Shown: positions 58,165-64,000 of the stretch, piece by piece
How positions within the stretch are numbered: the stretch's first letter is position 1
Layout of the letters: each line of letters opens with the position of its first letter
NCBI GenBank assembly: GCA_910583935.1
Contig: CAJTZM010000011.1
Span: 16,647-80,646 of the forward strand
Direction of reading: 5' to 3'
Length of the DNA: 64,000 nt
From: an uncultured Oscillospiraceae bacterium
Lineage (GTDB): Bacteria; Bacillota; Clostridia; Oscillospirales; Ruminococcaceae
Position numbers and translations under genes: made by a program
Notes under the pieces: model-generated
Database searches by the model: none
What the model was told of the DNA's origin: nothing
Seen by the model: only the letters and a program-made list of their open reading frames with translations

Positions 58165-60300
58165 ATGCCGGATTTGCTGTTTTTGCGGATTCTGAACATG
58201 AGCCTAACCGGAGGCCTTGCCGTTCTTTTGGTGCTGCTCGCCCGAATCCTGCTGCGCAAGGCGCCGAAAAAATATGTCTACCCTCTTTGGGGGCTGATTC
58301 TGCTTCGGTTATGCTGTCCTCTCTCCTTGGAAAGCATTCTGAGCCTGGTCCCCAGCACAGAGGTTTTTCCCACCGAGCTGCTCACCTCCACCAATCAGTC
58401 TGACTGGCGCATCCAAAGCGGCTTTACAGCCATTGATCAGGCGGTAAACCCCGTTTTGCTGGAAAGCTCCCCGTCAGCTGTGAGCAGCTGCCTTTCCGTT
58501 CTTTCCTGGATCTGGCTGACCGGCGTGACCGGGATGCTTTTGTACAGCCTGATCTCCTTGCTCGGGCTGCGGCAAAAGCTGGTCGGCCGGGTGCGGCTGC
58601 GGGAGAACATCTATTTGGCGGACCACATTGCGTCCCCCTTTGTCCTGGGTGTTCTGCGGCCCAAAATCTATCTTCCCTCCTCTCTGGATGAAAAAGAACA
58701 GCAGTACATCCTGCTGCACGAGGACGCACATATCCGCCGCCTAGATCCTATCTTCCGCGCCGTCTCCTTTGCGGCGCTTTCGATCCACTGGTTTAACCCG
58801 TTTGTATGGGCGGCGTTCTGGCTCAGCGGCCGGGACATGGAGATGGCCTGCGACGAAAGCGTTATGGGGCGGCTGGATGCGGACATCCGCCAGGCGTACG
58901 CCCAGACCCTTCTGCATTTCGCCGCCGGCCCAAGACATATTTTGGCTGCGCCGCTAGCCTTTGGGGAAAGCGGCACCAAGGTCCGGATCAAAAATATCCT
59001 GCGGTATCATAAGCCACGCTGGTGGATGATTGCGGCGGCAGCAATCGTTTTGGCAGTCCTGTGCGTTGGACTTTTGACCAGTCCGGCCCACGCCAACCGG
59101 CAGGCACAGCGTTTTGAGGCGTATTTTACCCAACACTGGCAGCAGATTGAAGGGGCTGAGGAGGGCATGTCACAGCCTCGAGGAACCGTCTTTTGGGCCG
59201 ACTTAGACGAAAACGGCGTACCGGAGCTGTATCTGACCTACTCCACCAGTATGGGCAGGCAAACCGGTCTGCTGGCGTACGATCTCAGCGGCGAAGAGCC
59301 GGTGCAGCTGGGGCAGGGCTATCTAGGCTTTTCCTGGGATGAAAATACCCGGCTTCGTTTGGGAAAAAACAGCGGCGGACCAGTCCTGATCCTAACAGGG
59401 GAAACCCCTGCCGGCGCCGCCAATCCCGACCGTTTTTACGAGGAAATCTGTCTTACCTATTTGGACGGGGCCTATTCTCTTGACGCGTTGGCATATTCCC
59501 AGAATCAGGATACCCAACTTTATACAGATCTTGCCACTGGCCAGGCCTTTTCCCCAGCGGAATTTGACAGCTGGAAGCAGCAGCGCTTTTTGCTGGAGAG
59601 CACGTCTCTGGTCCTTGCCGTAGAAAAACCGATCGACTATTTCGAAAAAGAGGGCGAGTTGGCAAAGGAAATCAGCCGTCAGCTGCGGCGGTGGGAATCC
59701 TCCCATCCTGCCGCCAAAAGCGTGGGCGGCGCCCCCTTAGCCCCCCACGAAAACCAAAACACCACCGCCGTACTCACCTTCCCCGCCTATCAGGAGGGCC
59801 GCACCGAATACAACGGGCCCGTTTATGAGATTGCTCCGTTTACCCTTCGGATGGATCTGCCCGCCGGCTGGACGGCCGCTCTTCCGCCAGCGGAGGAAAG
59901 AGACGAATCCGCCGCTGGCTTTACACCGGTCTATCTCATGGCGGACGGCCAGGTAAAGGCTGTTGTTAGCTACAATGTTTTTGCGCTATACGAAGAAGAG
60001 ATTCCTTTGGAGGATTTTTACAAAACCGTCTATCCTTTTCTTCGGCTGGGCAGTTTGTACTGGTGGGATACCTATACGCCCATCGTCTCTTCCCAGACGG
60101 CGGAAACTGCCCTGGCCACCGTTTTTTACAAAGAGCCGGTGGAAGGACAGGACGCCGCCGCCTGGCCGGAGACCTCCGTCCCCGGCATTCTTTCCTACGA
60201 TAAAGAGCGGCTTATCTATATCGCCATCCAGTTTTCCGACGACTCCCTCCCCCTCGAAGATCTGCGCACCATGGCAAAAAGCGTGTCGATCGGCGAATAG
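58165..60300 (+). CDS. M56-family (BlaR1-like) membrane metallopeptidase with an atypical sensor domain
   Basis: A 711-residue membrane protease. N-terminal TMs span about 5-130 and a zinc motif HEDAH lies in QYILLHEDAHIRRLDPIF, with the third ligand region MEMACDESVM. Another TM (WWMIAAAAIVLAVLCVGLL, about 288-306) leads to a roughly 400-residue exported domain. That domain lacks the penicillin-binding SxxK/SxN/KTG motifs of BlaR1. It has an FG-GAP-like segment (WADLDENGVPELYLTYSTSMGRQTG) and a later LRMDLPAGW domain. So it senses some cell-surface state or ligand other than beta-lactam acylation. No beta-lactamase gene is adjacent. Confidence 0.88.
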   Translation: MPDLLFLRILNMSLTGGLAVLLVLLARILLRKAPKKYVYPLWGLILLRLCCPLSLESILSLVPSTEVFPTELLTSTNQSDWRIQSGFTAIDQAVNPVLLESSPSAVSSCLSVLSWIWLTGVTGMLLYSLISLLGLRQKLVGRVRLRENIYLADHIASPFVLGVLRPKIYLPSSLDEKEQQYILLHEDAHIRRLDPIFRAVSFAALSIHWFNPFVWAAFWLSGRDMEMACDESVMGRLDADIRQAYAQTLLHFAAGPRHILAAPLAFGESGTKVRIKNILRYHKPRWWMIAAAAIVLAVLCVGLLTSPAHANRQAQRFEAYFTQHWQQIEGAEEGMSQPRGTVFWADLDENGVPELYLTYSTSMGRQTGLLAYDLSGEEPVQLGQGYLGFSWDENTRLRLGKNSGGPVLILTGETPAGAANPDRFYEEICLTYLDGAYSLDALAYSQNQDTQLYTDLATGQAFSPAEFDSWKQQRFLLESTSLVLAVEKPIDYFEKEGELAKEISRQLRRWESSHPAAKSVGGAPLAPHENQNTTAVLTFPAYQEGRTEYNGPVYEIAPFTLRMDLPAGWTAALPPAEERDESAAGFTPVYLMADGQVKAVVSYNVFALYEEEIPLEDFYKTVYPFLRLGSLYWWDTYTPIVSSQTAETALATVFYKEPVEGQDAAAWPETSVPGILSYDKERLIYIAIQFSDDSLPLEDLRTMAKSVSIGE

Positions 60301-60453
60301 GTAAAATCAAAAAATATAAATATTTTTTAAAAATTTTGTTGAAATTTCTGGTATATTGCGGTATCTTAATAGTAAGAAGGTAGCTTTCTCCTATTCCAGG
60401 ATATACTGGTATTCCAATTTTTTAACAAGTTGTATAAAGCGGGTATATCTATT

Positions 60454-60483
60454 AGGAAAAGGCTACGAAAGTAGCCTTTTCCT
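60454..60483 (+). terminator. GAAA-loop hairpin after the M56 gene
   Basis: A 13-bp stem, AGGAAAAGGCTAC (60454-60466) with GTAGCCTTTTCCT (60471-60483), closed by GAAA. It lies 17 bases before the next ATG, so it may be a terminator of the blaI operon or a 5' UTR element of the next gene. Confidence 0.6.
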
Positions 60484-60500
60484 GCAAAGGGGAATGTTTT

Positions 60501-61634
60501 ATGAAGAAGAAAAGCATCATAATAATTTCTTGTTTCGTCATACTCGCCGCTTTTATTTGTACGTTTTATTTTTTGTTTACCGACTCCGAGATCCAGCCTA
60601 TCGATACTGTTTTGGAAGAACGCGGCGGTATTATTGCAGTATATGACAAAACCATCCTGTTTATGGAAATACATGATCAAAACGCGGATTTCTTCGTCTA
60701 CGATCCAGCTGCAAAATGCGGCATCCATATTGATACAATCGAAAATGTAAAAATGATTTCACATGAAATGATTTTAGAGGGTCATTTTCTGTACGCCAAT
60801 ATCATCTTAAATGAAAAAGGCGATCCGTCTTATACGTATAAAATCAATCTGAGGGACCGATCGGCCACCCCGATTCATAAAATAGAATCTTACGACACCT
60901 TTGCCCCTATCGCAAAACGGGGAGACGAAATCGCTATTTTGGAATGCAAAACATCCGATAATATCCATGGAGAAAGTATAATCAGCACCTTTCGCAACTC
61001 TGCAGACAGCAATATCTTCCTTACCTTCACATCAAATCGAGAAGACTATAGCGGAGAATATGTTTGGGATTTTTCCGTTTTCGAAAATTCCCTGTTCACT
61101 CTGACGGATCATTGGACTGAAAACAAAATCTTTTTAGAAGAATATGATTCCCATTCTGAAAAGGTCGACAGTTTGGACATTACAAAAACGATGGATTATT
61201 TGGAAAAACAAAGGGTGAAGGTTTTTTCCGTATTCAAACGCTTTGCCTTTATCAGCAACGTTTCAAGATCAAGTGTGCTTTTGTCTATTTCCGGCAACGA
61301 AGCGTTTCACGTTGTCGAATCTTCCTACGAGACACCTTTTGTCAAAGCAGTATCCAATAATGATGAACCGATATTTTTTATCTCCAATTCTCCGTTTGTC
61401 TTTTACCTGGATGAAGAAAACGGCAAATTGATTCAAACGAAAATAAAGCTTGGCGAAGAATGCAGGATCAAAAATCTGTATATCGGAGAGAACATGACGG
61501 TTTTGACCCAAAAGGATACAGATGAAATCTATATGATTGACAACAGGGATTTGTTTTCCGGGCGCAAAAAGACCTTCTCTTTAAAAAACAAAACGTATGT
61601 TGCCACCGAAGAAGGACTGCAAAAAAAGGGATAG
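60501..61634 (+). CDS. Membrane-anchored extracytoplasmic protein of unknown function
   Basis: A 377-residue protein with an N-terminal anchor (about 5-27) and an exported, beta-rich body with repeating short strands and aspartate/asparagine turns (e.g. GGIIAVYDKTILFMEIHDQNADFFVYDP, then FLYANIILNEKGDPSYTYKINLRD), suggestive of a beta-propeller. There is no lipobox or catalytic motif. Its GC is clearly lower than the neighbours. It follows AAAGGGG. I cannot assign a family. Confidence 0.75.
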   Translation: MKKKSIIIISCFVILAAFICTFYFLFTDSEIQPIDTVLEERGGIIAVYDKTILFMEIHDQNADFFVYDPAAKCGIHIDTIENVKMISHEMILEGHFLYANIILNEKGDPSYTYKINLRDRSATPIHKIESYDTFAPIAKRGDEIAILECKTSDNIHGESIISTFRNSADSNIFLTFTSNREDYSGEYVWDFSVFENSLFTLTDHWTENKIFLEEYDSHSEKVDSLDITKTMDYLEKQRVKVFSVFKRFAFISNVSRSSVLLSISGNEAFHVVESSYETPFVKAVSNNDEPIFFISNSPFVFYLDEENGKLIQTKIKLGEECRIKNLYIGENMTVLTQKDTDEIYMIDNRDLFSGRKKTFSLKNKTYVATEEGLQKKG

Positions 61635-61651
61635 CGTCGGTACATACACAC

Positions 61652-61680
61652 AAAAAGGACCGGAGAAACTCCGGTCCTTT
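61652..61680. terminator. Bidirectional terminator
   Basis: AAAAGGACCGGAG (61652-61664) pairs with CTCCGGTCCTTTT (61668-61680), loop AAA, between convergent genes. Confidence 0.93.
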
Positions 61681-61698
61681 TATGCTTTTTCAGGCGCC

Positions 61699-62262
61699 TT
61701 AAATCGTATCCAAAATTTCCAGCATCTGCTCCACCGTCGGCATATCAATGCTGTTTTTGGCATAGTGGGCGTAAGATACGCATCCGTCCGGCTCCACCAC
61801 AAACAGCGCCGGCAACTGCTGCTCGTTGCCCTCGTACCGTCCATGGACAAAGCCGGATTCCTTCACCTTCCGCTTTTTTTCCTCCAGCCGGGCAATGTCC
61901 TCCAAAGAGGTGGGCATCCGCTCCTCCTTAGTTTCGGTGGCCGGGATCTCTAACGTCCGATAAATCTCCTGGTCCTGGTCACAGATAATGTGAAACGGCA
62001 AGGGGCTGTCCTTCAAATCCTCCCGCACAATGGCCGGATCGCTTTGCATGACCACATAAACCTGCGCGCCCTTTGTGAGAAAATCGTCGTACCGGGCCGC
62101 GATCTGATGCACATCATACCGGCAGGTGGTGCAGCCGATATAGCGCAGCACCCAAAAAACTGTGCGGCCGCCTTTTAAAACCGATTCAGTGGTTAAACCG
62201 CTCTGCGAATCGGTCCGGAAAGTAAAGGAAGGCATTTTGTCCCCTACCCGCAGCTTTGCCAT
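61699..62262 (-). CDS. AhpC/TSA-like redoxin
   Basis: A 187-residue thioredoxin-fold protein: VGDKMPSFTF, then TVFWVLRYIGCTTCRYDVHQIAARY with a CxxC (CTTC) where peroxiredoxins have a single peroxidatic cysteine, and LPALFVVEPDGCVSYAHYAKNSIDMPT. It belongs to the peroxiredoxin-like redoxins and may reduce peroxides or disulfides. The start at 62262 follows AAAGGAGAGA. Confidence 0.88.
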   Translation of the reverse strand: MAKLRVGDKMPSFTFRTDSQSGLTTESVLKGGRTVFWVLRYIGCTTCRYDVHQIAARYDDFLTKGAQVYVVMQSDPAIVREDLKDSPLPFHIICDQDQEIYRTLEIPATETKEERMPTSLEDIARLEEKKRKVKESGFVHGRYEGNEQQLPALFVVEPDGCVSYAHYAKNSIDMPTVEQMLEILDTI

Positions 62263-62296
62263 AGTCTATCTCTCCTTTTTTCATGTTTTTCCAAAA

Positions 62297-62479
62297 CTAC
62301 TTTTCCTTTTTATCCTTTTTGTGCGTGAACGCCAGGCAGAAAAACGCTGCCCCCAGGCAAAGATTCGTGGCGGACAAATACTTGGTTTCCCAGCTGAAAA
62401 GGTGAATCACAGCGCTTATAAAAGAGCAGGCGGACGCAATAAAATAACAATACCGTGTGACTTTTTCTTTATCCCTCAT
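62297..62479 (-). CDS. Small two-TM membrane protein
   Basis: A 60-residue protein with two hydrophobic segments (YCYFIASACSFISAVIHLF and LCLGAAFFCLAF) between charged ends (MRDKEKVTR and HKKDKKEK). ATG 62479 is 8 bases after GGAGGATG. Function unknown. It lies 34 bases upstream of the redoxin gene on the same strand and may be cotranscribed. Confidence 0.65.
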   Translation of the reverse strand: MRDKEKVTRYCYFIASACSFISAVIHLFSWETKYLSATNLCLGAAFFCLAFTHKKDKKEK

Positions 62480-62619
62480 CCAAATCATCCTCCAACCGGA
62501 CAATCTCTGTGTTGTTTTTTATTCTATCCCGATTATTCATTCAAGTCAAGGAATCCGCAGTATCGACAAGGTTTTTATGCAGCGGCGCGAAAAACAAAAG
62601 GGAGTTTTGTCTATCACGC

Positions 62620-62648
62620 TTGGAAAGCACGGCGAAACGCGCTATAAT
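62620..62648 (+). promoter_or_regulatory. Promoter of the esterase gene
   Basis: TTGGAA (62620-62625), a 17-base spacer and TATAAT (62643-62648). Confidence 0.7.
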
Positions 62649-62680
62649 TTTTGTATCTTCAGAAAAAAGAGGGATCGAAA

Positions 62681-63406
62681 ATGAAAGGCACCATCTTCTC
62701 CTTTTCGCTGGCGAAAAGAGATTGTTTTGTCTACTCCCCACCGGATAACAAACAGCAAGGCTGCCGCTTCCCGGTCGTTTATGGCTGCGGTGAATCGCCG
62801 GAGGATTGGGAGCCGGTGGCCCAAAGGCTGGAGCCGCGGCTTTCTGCGGAGATCGGCCCGTTTTTCTATGTAGGCGTGGGCGCCGATTGGGAACAGGATC
62901 TCACCCCCTGGCCCGCTCCCGCCGCCTTTCGCGGGGCCCGAGACTTTTCCGGCGGCGCCGAAAGCTTTTGGCGGGACGTCTGTGAAACCGTCAAGCCGTT
63001 TGTAGACAGCCGCTTCCCCACCCTTTCCGATCCGGCTCACACCGCTGTGTGCGGGTATTCCCTAGGTGGATTGGCCGCGCTGTACGCTTTATATATCCGA
63101 CCGGAAATCGGCCTGGCCGCCAGTATTTCCGGCTCTCTTTGGTACGAGGGATGGCTGGATTTTATGAAACAAAGCGCGCCGGCTTTTCCCGACGCGCAGA
63201 TCCTTCTCTCCTTAGGGCGGCGCGAGGAAAAATCCCGCCATCCGCTGATGGGCAAAATCGGCGGCTGCACCCGCGCCGCTCAAGAGCTTCTTTCGGCACA
63301 ATTAAACCGGCAGGTTCCCCTGATCTGGAACGACGGTGGGCACTATCATCAGATCCCGCAGCGCAAGGAACAGGCCCTTTGCTGGATCGCTCAGCAGATG
63401 CGATAA
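62681..63406 (+). CDS. Alpha/beta-hydrolase esterase (Fes/IroE-like fold)
   Basis: A 241-residue hydrolase. The nucleophile elbow is CGYSLGGLAAL, the late DGGHYHQIP holds the catalytic histidine, and RFPVVYGCGESPEDWEPV forms the early strand. Similar proteins are annotated as putative esterases of the ferric-enterobactin-esterase fold, but no siderophore genes are near. The start at 62681 follows AGAGGGATCG. Confidence 0.83.
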   Translation: MKGTIFSFSLAKRDCFVYSPPDNKQQGCRFPVVYGCGESPEDWEPVAQRLEPRLSAEIGPFFYVGVGADWEQDLTPWPAPAAFRGARDFSGGAESFWRDVCETVKPFVDSRFPTLSDPAHTAVCGYSLGGLAALYALYIRPEIGLAASISGSLWYEGWLDFMKQSAPAFPDAQILLSLGRREEKSRHPLMGKIGGCTRAAQELLSAQLNRQVPLIWNDGGHYHQIPQRKEQALCWIAQQMR

Positions 63407-63486
63407 CGCATGGAAAAAATCCGCCGGTTAGGCAGCCCTTTCGCAAATTGCCAAAGAATCTGCAAGCCGACGGATAAAATCCATAT

Positions 63487-63870
63487 TTATTCTTTTGGGT
63501 TTCCAAACCGGTCAAACCGTTTTCGCAAAGCCCGCTCCGTCGGCAGGATCACGCCGATTACCGGGACCGCCAGCACAAAAAGCAAGGCGGTCATCAGCGC
63601 TTCAAAGCAATCGGCCTTTCTGGTGGCCAACAAAAGAGGCACCGAAACGATTAGACTGATCACCCCGCTGAAAAACCAGACTTTTCCCGCGTATTGATGG
63701 GCAAAAATCCAGGTTTGACGGTTTTTCATCGACATGCTGGTACGGTAGCCGTAAAGGCTGTTGATATCCTTGGGCGGCCGGTGCAAAAACAGCCAGCCAA
63801 ACCCAATCATAGTGGCACAAAGCAAAATCGTATAGACCATAGCCGACCAGAACAGTATTTCCTTTTCCAT
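63487..63870 (-). CDS. SdpI-family membrane protein
   Basis: A 127-residue protein with about four TMs. INSLYGYRTSMSMKNRQTWIFAHQYAGKVW is the conserved SdpI C-terminal (YhfL-like) signature; in B. subtilis SdpI gives immunity to the SdpC toxin and signals to a repressor. This short form lacks the additional SdpI TMs, and no sdpC is seen, so immunity is not implied. ATG at 63870 after AAGGAGGGGCCCG. Confidence 0.85.
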   Translation of the reverse strand: MEKEILFWSAMVYTILLCATMIGFGWLFLHRPPKDINSLYGYRTSMSMKNRQTWIFAHQYAGKVWFFSGVISLIVSVPLLLATRKADCFEALMTALLFVLAVPVIGVILPTERALRKRFDRFGNPKE

Positions 63871-63891
63871 CGGGCCCCTCCTTAAAATTTC

Positions 63892-64000
63892 CGGCTCCCG
63901 CCCCCATGCCTTCGTCCACTGCTGGAAATCCGCGTGGAGGAGCCGCCGAAGCTGCGGGCCCCGCCGCCGTGGGTTCGCCCGCTGCCGGAAGTGTGGGTGG
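63892..64000 (-). CDS. C-terminus of a Gly/Ser-rich protein, probably TPM-domain (YgcG-like)
   Basis: The last 36 codons before TAA (63894-63892) on the minus strand encode a Gly/Ser/His/Arg-rich tail that includes RTHGGGARSFGGSSTRISSS and ends RRHGGGSRKF. Such tails close TPM-domain (YgcG/repair-type) membrane proteins. The rest lies beyond the window. The SdpI-like gene starts 21 bases downstream. Confidence 0.65.

Noticed and set aside
57801..60300. Beta-lactam resistance locus
   Set aside because: The sensor domain lacks penicillin-binding motifs and no beta-lactamase or mecA-like gene is adjacent.
63487..63870. Toxin-immunity locus (Sdp-like)
   Set aside because: Only a short SdpI-type protein is present; no SdpC-like toxin or SdpR-like repressor is next to it.
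1..64000. CRISPR arrays, phage or transposon remnants, rRNA genes
   Set aside because: No regularly spaced repeats, integrase/transposase motifs or rRNA-like sequence were seen on reading both strands.

Overview
The window reads as a chromosome segment of an anaerobic, low-to-mid-GC Firmicute, most likely class Clostridia. Indicators are RNase Y, a T-box threonyl-tRNA synthetase leader, Rex, the electron-bifurcating NfnAB pair, an oxygen-sensitive two-subunit serine dehydratase, a two-gene SufC/SufB system, sigma-A type promoters and dense intrinsic terminators. The genus is inference. No phage, insertion sequence or CRISPR array was seen. The only RNA gene is one tRNA-Leu(UAA); the leaders are cis-regulatory.

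Layout. 1-3.6 kb: 5' part of rny (minus) and thrS with its T-box leader. 3.6-7.3 kb: a minus-strand run of small housekeeping genes (DUF4177, free-methionine-sulfoxide reductase, GNATs, rex, DUF896, histidinol-phosphatase). 7.3-10 kb: a tyrosine operon (DAHP synthase, prephenate dehydrogenase, GNAT) behind a Tyr/Phe-rich leader peptide and a terminator. 10-12 kb: a six-TM protein, tRNA-Leu and a sugar isomerase-like TIM barrel. 12-15 kb: nfnAB and a lipoprotein. 15-20 kb: a TetR regulator and a very large RND exporter with a coiled-coil insert. 20-24 kb: a hybrid histidine kinase translationally coupled to a solute-binding lipoprotein. 24-26.5 kb: a low-GC pair, an AraC-GNAT fusion and a MATE exporter. 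26.7-30.5 kb: sufC-sufB and small genes.

30.6-39.7 kb (minus): a ten-gene Mrp/Mbh-type cation antiporter operon. Its gene order matches mbhA-H of membrane-bound hydrogenases, but three further antiporter-like large subunits stand where a hydrogenase module would be. 40-43.2 kb: an NhaC-type antiporter and a MalY/PatB-type C-S lyase with a hairpin leader. 43.4-44.5 kb: a 26-aa microprotein resembling the N-terminus of the next gene. 44.6-47.2 kb: an Lsa-like ABC-F protein behind a 7-codon uORF attenuator, and a MerR regulator. 47.3-50.8 kb: two FrlC-like isomerases and a solute-binding lipoprotein behind a MerR-type promoter. 51-57.6 kb: tatD-metG, a PhzF protein, a CofE-like ligase and sdaAB-sdaAA. 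57.7-60.3 kb: a BlaI/M56-peptidase pair with tandem operators. 60.5-64 kb: assorted secreted, redox, esterase and SdpI-like genes and the 3' end of a Gly/Ser-rich TPM-like gene.

The best candidates for something new are the two peptide-dependent attenuators (7.4-7.6 kb for tyrosine synthesis; 46.07-46.28 kb for ABC-F resistance, with three mutually exclusive pairing segments), the four-antiporter Mrp/Mbh operon, the RND pump with an internal coiled coil and no partner gene, the kinase-lipoprotein sensor pair, and the duplicated membrane microprotein.
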